Part shown: in pieces, positions 25,670 to 40,600 of the stretch
Layout: the number at the start of each line of letters is the position of its first letter
Numbering within the stretch: the stretch's first letter is position 1
Assembly: GCA_022818135.1 (NCBI GenBank)
Contig: JAFMSR010000012.1
Span: forward strand, 8,888,486-8,952,485
From: Saxidomus purpurata
Taxonomy: Eukaryota > Mollusca > Bivalvia > Venerida > Veneridae
Direction: 5' to 3'
Length of the DNA stretch: 64,000 bases
Program-made: the position numbers and the translations under genes
Notes under the pieces: generated by a model
Told to the model about the DNA's origin: nothing
Database searches by the model: none
The model's input: the letters and a program-made list of their open reading frames with translations, nothing else

Positions 25670-28600
25670 CTGCCTCCAACCCTACCTTTTTTTGAAAGAA
25701 TCAGTAAACCAAAAGATAAAAAAAAATGGCCTTACCTACTTTAAATGTTTTACTGCTTAGACAAGATAATTTAGAAAACTAAACAAAACCCAATGCATAA
25801 AACAAAACTAGTGAAACTTATATTTTAAGTCATTTAAGTAGCGCCTTCATCTTTTGAAGTGTTTTTATACATTTTAAGAGCGGTTGGTAAAATTCTACTG
25901 GAATTTAAATAATATTAGTTACAACTACCATGCTTTAAGGGCTTTTGTTAGTATCTTACTTGAAAGCAAGCTGCAAATGCGCAAAGTAACAGCTAAAAGC
26001 AGCAAAATACAGTCTACTCTTGGTAACTCAAAATTGACTGAACCTTACAAATTGTTTGCACAGTTGCCCAGCAGACACTTTGGCCAAGTTGGATATCTAT
26101 CACACTAATAATGTTAAAATTAGGGCATTTTGATTTTGGTCTATCAATAACGAAAAAATGACTATTTTTCAGTAAAACCAGTGTGAAGTAATGAATTAAG
26201 GGAATTTCAAGTAATGAAATTCGGATGTCATTATGCATATAACTCAATTTGTTTTATTAATATAACGCTTACAAAACATTTAATGAAAATACTTCTTGAT
26301 ATATATTAGATTTGAACTAAAAAAGTAACAAATGGTTAACACCCTTTATGTCTAAAACAGTCTGTGTGAAAGACCTCTAAGTTTTTCTGGACAGTAGGTC
26401 CAATATATAAACTGAAATTTTTTACTGGACCAAACATGATTTTACTGGACCAAACATGATTTTACTGGACCAATAAAAAAACTGCTTGTTAGTATTTTGA
26501 GTCACTTGATTTGTGTCAAAAGTCAAGTTTGTGTATAGAGAAAATTATATTAACAATGAAAAACTCTGTGAGGTTAAAGTTTTTTTCACCACAATCAAAA
26601 TATGTACATGAATATTGTTATACATGTATTCAATGGCTTTTGCGACTTACTTTAATTCCATGCAGACTATATACTAGCAAAATGAGACGGTTAATTTCAG
26701 AGAAAGTCTGGCATATCTATGTAAACAGTATTATTATATATCGGTCATTTAGAGATGTTGACAGATTAATAGTTTCATGATTTTGGCACCTTCACGCTTG
26801 ACTGCCAGTGTATTGACTTGGAAAATTTCTGATAATTAGTATTAACCGACAACTGAGAGACGTATAAATGTAAAGTTGACAATGACTATGTTTATAGCAA
26901 TTCTTAACAATAGATTTAGACTTGCTAATTACGCATATATTTATGTGAAAAATAATTGCATTCAAGTTGTTCTTAAAGTATCACCTGTGGAAATTATATT
27001 CACAAACAAAATGAAATATCCCACTATTGACTCTCGATTGACACGGGTATCCGATTTTTGACTCGAAAATCAGGAAACACATTTGACCCATGATAAAATC
27101 CGCCCACAAGTCAATTTGCCATGTGAGAATTTTCCACTATGCATTCCGTTCTTTCAATCATCCTGTTAATCACACAATAATTATGGCATCTGCTGCCTCA
27201 TGTATAATTCTGAACTACTACAAGTTATCGAAGGGCATTGCAAATATGCTAATTTTGGCTACAGGTTTGTCAGTCATTTGTGTTGACTGTGCTGTAGCTA
27301 TGTCATGTGAAATGCTTGTTGATACGTAATAGTAATTGCTTAATTTTATTGTCGGTAAGTTGATAATAAATCTGAATCTGAATAAGCACTCAGCGAATTA
27401 TGCCAGTTTCTGGTGACACAAGACATTACTGTTACATGGAAAATTATCAGAAAACATTGCATTTAGATTGGCTTAGAACGCATAACTGTTGACAAGCGTT
27501 TGACATGCCTTTAACAAGCTTATATATTGTGTAATGACACAGATTTGGATCTTTTTTTTTGCATACAGGTGAATGGTCAGCTTTTGCAATATGCTTTATG
27601 TTAGGATTTTTATAAAATCATGGAACCTTTAATTTTTACCAGAACATCCAGCCGCCAATACATATATTTTTATCAGTCCTTCTGATATTTTACCAGTCAG
27701 GGCTGATGGTCCGATGGTCTTTCAGAAAGTCTGCTAATAGTAGTCATATCTAAAATTTTATTTGGTTTTATCTGAATGGAAATAAGAGTCATCTTCTTCT
27801 GTAAATAATTATATAATTTAGAAACAACCATGACATAATAAAAACAACTTTATATAAGTATTTTTTAAAGTTTCATCAAATTTTGCATTTGACATAGCTT
27901 CACACACTGCTTGGTAAACAAGTACAACACATGTTGACTCTTGATAGTAGTGCAAATCTGTATTTAACACTTTTAACACTACCTACCTAGAAACATATTC
28001 ATGTTCCACTGGCATAGTAATGTTTAATTAAGTGTACATTCTTGGTTCCACTTACCTTGTTTTGTGCCTCGTGCATATTTGAAATCAAAAATCTGTTTCA
28101 AACCAAGTATTTAAACAGTTCAATGCAGAATTTTGTTTAAAAGTCATGAAGGCATAAAGTTCATTTGATAATGTAACTAATTAAATTATTGGTTTAAAAT
28201 AAGATGCTTCATTGTTGTATGTCATGCAGCTATTAATTGTTTATCATAGACAAAAACAGCTGACAGTCATGGTAACTATTCCATAAAAACAATCATTTTT
28301 CAGTTTCAACTATATGTTGTTATTTCTGTATGCCAGGATTTTTCCTCATGGTCTTCAGTTAGAAATATTATTTCCACTGAAGGACAAACTACAAAGGTTT
28401 CAAATGATTTTTAACTTAAACAAAGAATAGTTGATTGTTTTGATATTTACCTATCATTTAATGTAGTCTTTTGGTAAAACCCTGGCATGTGTGATTTTCT
28501 TCTGATTTGAAATTAATGTTTAATTTCTGTTACCTTTTTATTTGCAAAAATTATGTCTCACAACATTTTTGGTTTTTGGAAGTTTTTTGCAACTTCAAAT

Positions 28601-31600
28601 TAATCAATATCTTTACTCAAATGATACTGCTGCCAGTTGCAGGTGATTTAGTACTTAATACTGTCCTCATTTGGTTTTCAAGTGGAATTTTTTTTAATGG
28701 CAAAAATTTTTTTTAACACCTGCATCATACATGTATAAGCATACAGATAATTGTGTCTCCCAAAATTTTTGAGAGACATATTGTTTTTACCTTCGCCGTC
28801 TATCTTTCCATCCGTCCGGTTGTCCGTCTGTCTACATTAAGCTTGTCCAGCCTTCACAGGTCAAACTACTGGTGGGATTTCAACCAAACTTTACAGAAGT
28901 GATCAGTGCCATCCTTAGTTTGTGCACATCACCGGCACGTTCCGCTTCGCTGCAGAAAACGGCAACCAGAGCTAAAAATAGAAAAATCTTTTTCGGCCTT
29001 CACAGGTCAAACTACTGGTGGGATTTCAATCAAACTTTTACAGGAGTGATCAATACCATCCCTAGTTGTGCACATTGCCCGCACGTTCCGCTTCGCGGCA
29101 CAAAATGGCTGCCAGAGTTAAAAATAGAAAAATCTTGTCCGGCCTTTACAGGTCAAACTACTGGTGGGATTTCAACCAAACTTTACAGGAGTGATCAGTA
29201 CCATCCCTAGTTGTGCACATCTCCGGCATCTTCCCCTTCACTGTACAAAATGGCCGCCAGAGTTAAAAATAGAAAAATCTTGTCCGCCCTTCACAGGTCA
29301 AACTACTGGTGGGATTTCAACCAAACTTTACAGGAGTGATCAGTACCATGCCTAGTTGTGCACATCGCCGGCACCTTCCACTTTGCTGCACAAAAAAGCT
29401 ACCAGAGCTAAAAGTCAGCTTTCACAGGTCAAGCTACTGATGGGATTTCAATGAAACTTCACATGAACGATCATTACCATCCCTAGTTGTGCATATTGCC
29501 GGCATGTTCTGCTTCGCTACACATAATTGCTGCCAGAGCTAAAAATAGAAAAATCTTGTCCGGCTATCACAGGTCAAAATGCTGGCAGAATTTCCACCAA
29601 AATTCACAGGAGTGATCAGAACCATACATAGTTTTGGGAGACATGTTTTTGTGACAAAAACCCTTCTAGTTCACAGTGAAGGCACAGAATATTGTTTTCT
29701 TTATAGACTTGGTGTTTTGGTCATCATTTCGAAAACTGGTTTACTATTTTTGATAACTGGTCACTTTTTGAGAGCCATTTATATATTTTGAAATGAGATA
29801 GGATATATGACATTATAGCCCAATTATAGTAATTATTGCTTGAATATTTTTTATAGCATGTTTTTGTTTCCATATACTGTAGATATTGGAGAATGTGATG
29901 ATATAAATGACGACATAAATATTAGCAACATAGCTGATACCAATGAAGTGTCTACCAACAAACTTGATGAGGTTAAAACCCATGGAGCTATCAATGAATA
30001 TGATGGTATTTGTCTTATTTGCATATATTCTGTTTTCTTACAAGGCCCAATATTTAAACTAGTTGGAAACTACTAGACTTTTAGTTTCACAATTAATAGA
30101 AATGCAAGAGTTTATTTTACAGCTGAATATTTATAATAATGGTTATTGTATTATGTATTATGACTGTGCTTTCAGTACTTGGGCCATAGAAAAAATATGT
30201 CAGATTCTCATCCCCGCCCACCCCACTGTTAGATTCCTCTCTGATAGATACATTTTCCCCTCAGCGAACATAATGCATAAACAAAATCAATCATTTTTCT
30301 TTCTATTTTCAGTGTATATAAAGTCCATCTTATTTCAATAATAAAAGATTTTTAAAAAAGTGCCCACACGCTGGGTTCTTATCCAAAATTCCAATGAGAA
30401 TCTAAATGTTTATTTTCTTTGGCCTTACTTAGTTTTACATCATACTGTGGTCTGACATTGCACAAGATATGTGAAAATTCTTCTTACACAAAAAATAATG
30501 ATTCTAATGTATTTAAGAGTTCTCACTTGCTTGTGATTTATTACACACTGCTCTCAGTTGCAGGTGGTTTAGTACTTACTGTCCTCAATTGGTTTTCAAG
30601 TGGAATATTTTTTTTTAATGGCAAAAACAAAATTTTAACACCTGCATCATACATGTATTAGCATACTGTTAATTCACAGTGAAGACAGAGAATACTGTTT
30701 TCTTTAAAGACTTAGTGTTTTGGTCATCATTTCGAAAACTGGTTTACTATTATTGATAACTGGTCACTTTTTGAGAGCCATCTATATATTTTGAAATGAT
30801 AAAGGATATATGACATTATAGCCCAATTATAGTAATTATTGCTTGAATATTTTTTATAGCATGTTTTTGTTTCCTTATACTGTAGATATTGGAGAATGTG
30901 ATGATATAAATGACGACATAAATATTAGCAACATAGCTGATACCAATGAAGTGTCTATCAACAAACTTGATGAGGTTAAAACTCATGGAGCTATCAATGA
31001 ATATGATGGTATTTGTCTTATTTGCATATATTCTGTTTTCTTACAAGGCCCAATATTTAAACTAGTCGAAAACTACTAGGCTTTTAGTTTCACAATTAAT
31101 AGAAATGCAAGAGTTTATTTTACAGCTGAATATTTATAATAATGGTTATTGTATTATGTATTATGACTGTGCTTTCAGTACTTGGGCCATAGAAAAAATA
31201 TGTCAGATTCTCATCCCCGCCCACCCCACTGTTAGATTCCTCTCTGATAGATACATTTTCCCCTCAGGGAACATAATGCATAAACAAAACCAATCATTTT
31301 TCTTTCTATTTTCAGTGTATATAAAGTCCATCTTATTTCAATAATAAAAGATTTAAAAAAAAGTGCCCACACGCTGGGTTCTTATCCAAAATTCCAATGA
31401 GAATCTAAATGTTTATTTTCTTTGGCCTTACTTAGTTTTACATCATACTGTGGTCTGACATTGCACAAGATATGTGAAAATTCTTCTTACACAAAAAATA
31501 ATGATTCTAATGTATTTAAGAGTTCTCACTTGCTTGTGATTTATTACACACTGCTCTCAGTTGTAGGTGGTTTAGTACTTACTGTCCTCAATTGGTTTTC

Positions 31601-34600
31601 AAGTGGAATATTTTCTTTAAAAAGTTTTTAACACCTGCATCATACATGTATTAGCCTACTGTTAATTCACAGTGAAGACAGAGAATACTGTTTTCTTAAG
31701 CTGAGGAATACTTAATTCTTCAGTGACAAAAGACTGCCTCAGTCTTGTGTGTAAAGCTTTGGTTGAGTTCTTTAAATGTTAAGAAATGAAAGGAATCAGT
31801 ATGAAATATTTAATGACTTTTGTCAGGAATTGTGCAAAGGTAAACTGTAGGTACATTACAATGAACTGAAGTAAACAAAGTACATGCCAAAAAGAAGTTT
31901 TGAAAATCTACTTTATTTTGAATCCTGAAGAGTGCTACGAAATATTTTCAGGAATGGAGATGATACAGGGTACAAATATTGAAAATTCCAGACCAAATGA
32001 GAAGATTGTTTTTTCTGGGGTTGAAGTTAATCATGTAAGTTTGCTAAGATGATCATGAAAAATTATTTAAGCTGCAGGATAATGATTAATGGGTTATATT
32101 GATATGAAGTGATTCATTAAGGAACTAGCATTATACTATGGCTAATGGACCATAAGTAAATGAAGTTTATTTTTTTACAATTAAGGAAGACAAAAAGTAC
32201 AAAAAAGAATCAAAGAAACCCTTTTTATAACCCCTTTATATTGAACATTACATCATTTCATAATCTCTTTGAAGTGGGTTCAAAGCCATGAAAAGTTGAA
32301 TTAGTTATTTGTTTGTGGAAGTAAAAATTTATAAGACTATCCTTTGCATCTTGAAACATAATAGCAATAGTAATACATATGATTACTTTCACATTTTGTA
32401 ATTTTCTAGTCACTATTGTGAGAAAATAATGTGATATTTAATTTGTATTAGCAGCAAGTAGATCTAACACATGTAACACATATTGGGATTTTATCTTGAA
32501 TTACATTGATGAGCTTTGAGCTGAAACAGAAGTATTTAATGTGGTTAGTTTTTTTACTCAGCAAACCAGAAATCTCATTTCCAAGGTCATTCTACACTGG
32601 GTGTGGGATATGACATTCTACTCACACTGTTGCTTACAAATAAAAACACGTCATAAATTGGTTGCTCATAAGCTTAATGTTTTGTAGGGTTTCTTGAAGT
32701 TATTTCCAGAATTTCAACTGGTCTCCATAGAAGACGCTTCTATTGTTGTTGTTGCTACTGGTAAGCCTTTCTTGACTCCATAAAATAAGTCAAGGACCCT
32801 GTACCTTTTCAGGGTTAAATTTGTTTTGTTATGCCCCCCTTCGAAAAAGAGGGGGTATATTGTTTTGCAAATGTCGGTCGGTCTGTCCGTCGGTAGAGCA
32901 CATGGTTTCCGCTGATTATCTTGAAAACTATATGTCACAAAGTCTTCATATTTCACATACTGATTGGTCATAACTATTAGATGACCCTTATTGCTTTCGG
33001 GTCACTAGTTCAAAGGTCAAGTTCACAGGGACCTTAAATGTCAGAATGGTTTCCGCTTATTATCTTGAAAACTATTTATCACAATGTCTTCACATTTCAC
33101 ATACTGATTGGTCATAACTAGTAAGTGACCCCTATTGATTTTGGGGTCAAAGGTCATGGTCACAGGGTCCTTGAATGGTAGTATGGTTTATGCTCATTAT
33201 CTTGAAAGCTATTTATCACAAAGTCTTCATATTTCTTAAATTGGTTATAACTATTAGATGACCCCTATTGATTTTTGGTCACTAGTTCAAAGGTCAAGGT
33301 CACAGGGGCCTTAAATGTCAGAATGGTTTCCGCTCATTATCTTGAAAACTATCACAAAGTCTCCATTATTTTTCTTTTTTCCATAACTGAACACTTCCAT
33401 GTACCCATTTATGACAAGTTTCTATAACAAAATAACCAATAATGTGAGTCAAGGGCTAGAAAGGGGGGGCATATGTGTCGTTCGACGTTTCTTGTTTATT
33501 TATTCTTTTTTTTTTAAATTATACATTTTTAAGACCAATATATTTTTGGTATTTTCTGGTACAAATAATTTATTATGCAGCCAGTAGTCCTTTTGCCTAA
33601 ACTTTGTAAAATTTAAATTCAAGAAGGGGAGAAGAGGTGGATAAGACCAGAAAGTTTGTAAGATTTTCATTTTTTATTGTAAAAATCAATGTCAATAATG
33701 ACTGATATCTTAGTTCAAAATTTTAATGTCTGTGGTAGTCAGCACATTAAAAATCAAACATGGTGCTGGATTAAAGCTCCATCAAAATAAAAAAAGTGTA
33801 CTGAATTTGTGCCATTATAGTTTTCATTAGGTCACCTGTCACACAGTGACAATGTCGTGTGATGTCTGTTTCAAATGTCTTGAAGTATTAAATAGTGTCT
33901 TTCATTAAACATTATTCTGTTTACTGCGAATTCACTTATATTCGTGGGCATGAAATTTCGTGGTTTTATCAAAACGGGCATTTTCGTGGGTTCTTAAATT
34001 TGTGGATTTTCATTTTCTTGTTAAAAAAAAATATAAATAAATAAGCCAATACAATGTAAGCTTTCACTTAATGGCCGCACATTTTTACTTACCACATGTA
34101 TATACCTTTACGTGTCACACAGCGCTTGTCAATAAATTTAATCCTTGCCTCTGGGCATAACTCAAAGATAGCACAGTTACTGTCGATAATTGACTGAAAT
34201 TAACACATTTATGTGACATGATATGCAGCTGCATTGGACACACTGCCCCTGTAATTCGCCGATATAAACACCAAATAATTTATACAACACCTGACATGTT
34301 TTAACCAGGGAGTTTAAAAAGTTTACACCCTGAATCGGTCTTACATTATTTGACAGTAACTTCACGTTGACTGTGTAAATTTACATGCATATAGATTAAT
34401 ATGAGTAAATAACACAAGTTATGTGTGGATCTAGTAAAATGTCGGTGGCGTCTTTGATGTTTACGGAATAGCAGTCTCACAAATACAGATTAATTAAAAT
34501 TAATTTAAACTATTTAAAAACGACAAAAGAATGTACAATTCATCTGTTTTAGCGATCGTTTTTTATATTTTTTTGTGTACTTACAACATTAATATCAAAT

Positions 34601-37600
34601 ACTTTTTTAATTAATAAGAACAAACGAAAGGATTGACCTACCCACGAAAACCACGAGAATTCGTGCCCCACGAATATTAATGATTTTAAGGTATATTAGT
34701 TGTCAGGACCTTGTATAACACAAAGACTCATGTTTTTATGCAATCATAACTAGCAGTACAGATTTTGATATAAAATGTGCACTAATTACATTGTTATATT
34801 TTGTTTAGAATATTCATTTTAGTGATTTGTAACATTACTATTTTACTTTTTTTCTGTTATTCTTAAGTGCTCTTTTTTTTCAAAATCAGAAAAAACGGGG
34901 GCTGCCCCAGTCACATTGAAAGTCTTAAAAGCATTGATAGGGAGGAAGAAAGAAATTGTAAGCCATCGATGGATCAAAGATTCTGTCAGGATTGGAACAC
35001 TGCAGGAAAAGGTAAACAGCAATACTCCAAAAAATTTTTACTGCTCTTAATAACATTAATGTCCAGGTTGGTTAAAGTTTATGCATAGAGTCACTGGACC
35101 AGTGCTCAACCAGTATTTCACAAAATCACATAAAAAACCTTTCAAAACAAAGATTGCTGGGAAACTTATTTTTGTTTCAAAGGTGGGCCTTTCAAACTCA
35201 AATAAACAAAAGCGTTTTAATGACACAGATTAGGATACAATTTACCACGGAGTTGTACATAGGGCCTAAAACCACTATATTTTTTAGGCAACCAAACCAG
35301 TCTGCTCGACCAGGATGTTTTATCTCTATCAGAACTTTTATTTTTGAAAAACAGATTTGGCTTTTTATGTTGAACAATTCTATTTCAAAAATATTTTGAC
35401 ACATTTATGTTTTAGTGTGTATAGATGTAAATATGAGAGTAAATATGATAGGAAGGAAATGTTATATATTGACAAACAAAGTGTTTATAAGAGTTTTGGA
35501 ATTTACAGTTACTGGGGAGTTTGAGATTACTTATTCTCATATTTTTTTAAATAAAATAACTCTGCAAACATAGTTAAGTGTGATACTTGATGTAATATAC
35601 AGTTGGTCTAAGCTTTTAGAGGTGTGTTCCCTATATGTTACCGGACAGCTGCCATATTTGTTTACATGTTCATAGCCCTTGCCTTGTATAGAAATCCAGG
35701 TTTTGGTGATTTTTGGGGGCTTTTCTTATGAAAATCAATTGGAAATGTAATAGTAAAGGCAATTAAACAAAGTTTTGTCCAAATTTGCCCTAATTTATTA
35801 TTATTTCAGTACTTTAAATATTTTTTACTGCAACTTTCGGTATAGAAGTGTATTTTTGTACTGTTTAATATCGTCTGCAAAATGGCTAAGCTTTGACCAA
35901 ACCTGGAGTACTTGTACATGGCGTAGAGGTTTCAGGTCAGGTACAAATAGAACAAACAAACTCCGAGTTTTTAACCAGGTTTTCCGAAGGAAAAAACTGG
36001 TTATTAGATTGATGTATGTCAGCGGACGGCGGGCGTAAACAATTTCTTCAGTGCGCAACTCCTCCTACATTTCTTAAGGGATATTGACCAAACTTTCACA
36101 GAAGCTTTGTCATCAAGTCCCCTGGTGCATATTGTCAGGATTTTGTGATCGAATAATTTTTGACCTAATTATGGCCCTTTGTATTTTTCCTTATATAGAA
36201 TATATTGTGAACAAGTTCTTCTGTGCGCAACTCCTCCTACATTTCTTTAGGGATTTTGACCAAACTTCCACAGAAGCTTTGTCATCAAGTCTCCGGGCCA
36301 ATATTGTCAGGGTTTTGTGATCCAATAATTTTTGACCTAATTATGGCCCTTTGTTTTTTTTTCATATATAGAATATATAGTGAACGATTTCTTCTGTGCG
36401 CATCTCCTCCTACATTTCTCAGGTGATTTTGTTCAAACTTTCACAGAAGCTTTGTCATCAAGTGCCCTGATGCATATTGTTGGGGTTTTGTGATTGGATA
36501 ATTCTTTACCTAATTATGGCCCTTTGTTTTTTCCATAAAATGTAATTTTTAGTGTATTTTACCAAACTTTATATAATTATTAAACAGAAACTATCTGGTC
36601 TGTTGTACGCCTGCCATCTCATCTGTAGAGTCATGGTCAAGGTCACTGTTACTAAAAATAGAAAATCTGTTTCCAGTCAATAACTAGAGTAAGGAATGAA
36701 ATATTTCAATTAAACTTGGTGTATAGCAAGCTTATGTAAATATCTTGCTTTTGATTGCTACTTGACCTTATTATGGCTCTTTGTTTTTTTTTCTTATATG
36801 GAATATATATTGAACAATGTTTTCTATGCAAAACTCCCCCTACATTTTCAAGGGATTTTGACCAAACTTTTACAGAAAATTTGTCATCAAGTGCCCTTGC
36901 ACATATTGAAACAGTTTAGTGATTCCATAAGATTTGACCTATTATATATAGTTATTGAATGGAATGCATCTGTCTTTTTCATACAGTGTTCTGGCCCTAT
37001 AGTATTCTGGCCCAAACTTTTACTGTTTTATGATTTATTCAGATTTTACAGTTATGGCCCATGAAAACCTGGTTTCGTCACATTGCGATGTTTCTTGTTT
37101 TCACTTGAATGCATACATCGTACACAAATAGAAGTATTGGTTGAGCACCGGGCTGGTCGAGCACAGGTATGGTGACTCTATGTCAATCTAAAAAGCTGTG
37201 AAAGATATTATCATAAAAATTTGTTTATGTTAAGGCTGGTAAATTAATTTGATGTAGTATTTTATTAATGTTGACTGAAAAGTGTAGAATATATCCTATA
37301 GTTAGTATCATATTTGCATTGATTTTGGTTGAGAAAAGTGAAAATAAACGGTATAATATATAATGTCAAGAATGGTATGCCTGTTCATATACAGAGCGCA
37401 GAAGTACTTTGAGTACTTTGATTCTACAGCGCCACCTGTGAACATTAGTCAGCAGAACAAAATGTGTCATCCAGTCCAAGTAGTGTAAGTAAAAATGGAA
37501 AAAAAATCATTGTAATTGTACGCAATGGTAGTGTACGAAAAGTGTCAAAGAATTTTGTGCCAAAATTAAAATAGCTATCTTGGTTGTGCAACTGAGATAG

Positions 37601-40600
37601 GAAACCCCTTAAACAACAGAATAAAACAGGTATCTTTTGGGTGTCAATAGGCCGTTCAGGTTAAAATCAGCTAAAATTTACTCTTTTATTATTCAAATTG
37701 CTGTAGTTGTATTTGAAAATAAACAGTACAAAGTAGTTTCGCTTGCGGACTTTTGTGACCCGGTGTTGCGTGATAATCACTTGGGATATATTTACTATAA
37801 GCTGCTTTAGTTATTGCCTTTTCCTTTTGCTATGCCTTAAGTAACTTGCTTATAAACGCGTCAAATGCTCGAAGTTGTGTCATTAAATTGAGACCAATTC
37901 TTGGGCCAAGTCCCGATGAGTCGAAGTTTTTACACAAGTCTCTTCAACCTCGACTTGTGAAATATTTTATTAGCAGAATTTAGCTCCTTTGTCATTTATA
38001 GATTTTTGTTTGGTTTTCATTTATTAAAACATGGTCTTCATTCATGAGAATTTGTCAAAAATAATACTTTACTTTAAAATTCTGAATACATTTTCTTTGT
38101 CAAATGAAAACTTATTTCATGCGGACAGTTATTTAAACATTATTCAGTAGGGATGGCAACGAATACCCAAATCAATACGCGAGTACTCGGTCATTTTTCT
38201 GATCGAGTACTCGGTTACTCGGATGATTTCCAATGATCTTAAAAGTTTTATCACACAATATCAACACCGTCTGCGTGCTACTTTCGTTTTCTATTTAAAT
38301 TCATAGAATTTCGTAACTATAAATAGAACTGCCAGGGAGGTAACTTAGAATAACCAATAAACAAATTATTTAAGATTAAATCAACAACATTATCAGCATG
38401 CATGGCCATTAACACTATACAGTGCGTAATTCACACACAAAATTCTACATGCACACATAAAAATTGAAGGCAGGGGGTACCTGCACACAAAGTTCAATCT
38501 TCAGAATGTTTGGGATAGTCTAAACTGCATATCTGCTAAATGTCGTTGCCATCTACCAATTGTTAGGAACAGTATAAACCCGGTCTCGATTGCAATTGTT
38601 TGCTTTCAAAAAGTCATCCAAGTCTGATTCATAAATATTTTAGCCGCGTCTTGACATCACATGTACTGTCTTAAGAAAAAGTTTCAGACATAATTACAAC
38701 TGCCAAAAAGTATTTTGAGTTCTTATACTGGATCAACAAAAAGTTAGTCAATTGATTTATTAACAATTTAATTGTGAGCTTTACAAATGTCATATGAAAT
38801 GAAAATATAAATAAACAATCAACCTTTTGAAATGAATGTATATAATTTCGGATATACAAAATTTTGGTTATGGGTAATAAGCATATGGACTGAACAGAAG
38901 ATCAGTGATTTTTATGTGTGCTATATTGCTACCTTAAGTGATGAGTTTGTGCCTGTGTTAGTGGGTAGTAATACTTAGTATTTAATAACATGAGCTTTTT
39001 ATTTTGACAAAAATGTTGTTAAAAACAAAAAAGCTTTAAACTGTGTACCCCTAGATTTTGAAATTTACCCCCAAAATTTCAATGACATGTACCCTTACAT
39101 TTGAAATTGAGTGGGCATGCTGATTATTTTTTACAACATAATAATTATAATAATTATGTTTTTATAATTAACAAGTTTCGGCTACAAACTGTTACAGGAT
39201 TAAAGGTAATTAAATATCATAAGAGGCCAAATGACTTAAGCGACACAGGACTGTGTTCAGTCCCATGTGCATGTCAAACTGTTTATCGCCTCGTTACATT
39301 TAGGACATCATTTTCGCACCTCTTCAAGGATTTTTGATTGCATATAATAGGTCTTCATGAAGATACGTGTACATCTCCGAATTTCTGAACTAATTGGATA
39401 CACCAATCTTTTCGCAAAAAAAAAATAGAAATTACTGTATATATTTTAATCAAATATCAATTTTGTTAACCGAGTATTCGGTTAACCAGTAACTCGTTGT
39501 CGTCCAGCTGAGTAATAGTGTGTCCATCTCATCTTGTGTTTATCTCAGCTGAAACATTGATTGGAATAATATGAAATTGAATATTTAAGATTTTTTTTTT
39601 TGCTCCTTTTTTTGAGGAAATCTAGAGCTATTGTTCAAGTTAAATCAAGATTTTTAAATCTTACTTCCATTCAGCTGATGTATAAAGTTTCCAACGGTGC
39701 TGGGTATGGTCGATGGAGTGACAACGAAAACTACAAGCCATTTGATTACCAGATTCAAAATAGTACAGCTTTCAATGATATTTCGGAGGGTAAATACATG
39801 TATAGTACATTAAAGGTTCTTTATGATGTATAGAATTTTTATGCTACTCTCTTTTCCTGTTCCCTTAGAAATACATATGCTTTGACTTGAAATTAAACTT
39901 GAAATCAAACATTGTAGAACATTATATTGTTTTGCATTTAAGAAAATTATTCATATAAAATAGAAATTATAGTGAAAGGTTCATGCATCTTTATAGCGTC
40001 TCTACAACAGTTGTGTGGAGAAAGTTACAGGTTAAAGTTAAACAGGTAAAAATAATTGGCTGCTTTTACCATAACTGGACTGAAAAATAATAGTCAGCTA
40101 CAGTATATTGAGCATAATTCAAATGAAAATTTTAGGTGAAATCCGACATCTGCTAAATTCAATATGTGGTACTGAAGTGTTAGTTCCAGCTAAAGATACA
40201 ATCATAATGTGTGGTGATGGAGATTTAACAACATCTGGTAAATAAGTTTATAATTACTTGCCATATGATTGCAAAGCTCAATACTTTTGAATAACTTTGT
40301 CATGTTTGACATAACTTGAAAAAATCTATAGCAAGCAATCAAACAAGATGTGCCTAATATCTCAATAAGACCATTTGATAAATACTAAATATATTTTTAA
40401 CAGAAGTTGAAATAGATTCTGAATGAAGAGCTGAGAGCGAAAATGAAACTTCTGTACTCACTTGTGTTTTAAAGTTAAGGTCACAATGATTTTAACACTT
40501 CTGGATAGTAATAGAGAGCTCCATTTGATCTGTGAAATGCACCAAGAAGCTTGAATCTTGCTAGTTTTTTTTTTCCACAAACCTATATGTATCTTAATGA

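Larger units (their letters stand above)
24141..29882. other. Long intron region with unresolved exon(s)
   Basis: The phase changes from 0 to 1 across this interval, so at least one exon of length 3n+1 should exist unless a splice site is misplaced. The stretch carries a TIR element, a 20-bp tandem repeat, a non-LTR tail and a tandem-array element, described separately. One coding-like candidate lies at 28337-28396 but does not repair the phase. Confidence 0.5.
29671..31666. repeat. Tandem duplication of a 1-kb exon-bearing unit
   Basis: Unit 1 covers 29671-30673 and unit 2 covers 30674-31666. They are near-identical, and each carries one 123-bp exon plus intron flanks. A short third start follows to about 31696. 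Confidence 0.95.
32761..34889. other. Intron 8
   Basis: Contains tandem-array element 2 (32831-33494) and a TTCGTGGG-type MITE (about 33922-34690). The rest is unremarkable AT-rich sequence. Confidence 0.6.
35012..39674. other. Intron 9
   Basis: Contains tandem-array element 3 (35973-37097) and a hAT-like element (38146-39510). An exon-like stretch at 37395-37484 was tested and rejected. Confidence 0.6.

Noticed and set aside
27090..27329. 79-codon plus-strand frame with a hydrophobic stretch
   Set aside because: It lies in the 3' tail region of a likely non-LTR retrotransposon copy and shows no known domain.
28872..29355. Frames such as GFQPNFTGVISTIPS on the plus strand
   Set aside because: They are translations of the 145-bp units of tandem-array element 1, repeated in register, not an exon.
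34867..35088. Longest open frame over exon 9 (KNGGCPSHIESLKS)
   Set aside because: The splice phases and BRCT motifs select the neighbouring frame with TLKVLKAL and IVSHRWIKDS.
36084..37064. Several plus-strand frames of 67-100 codons
   Set aside because: They fall in the repeat units of tandem-array element 3.
37395..37484. Exon-like stretch between ACAG and GTAAGT
   Set aside because: The 90-base length fits phase 0 between exons 9 and 10, but that frame has an early TGA. The open frame does not match the phases.
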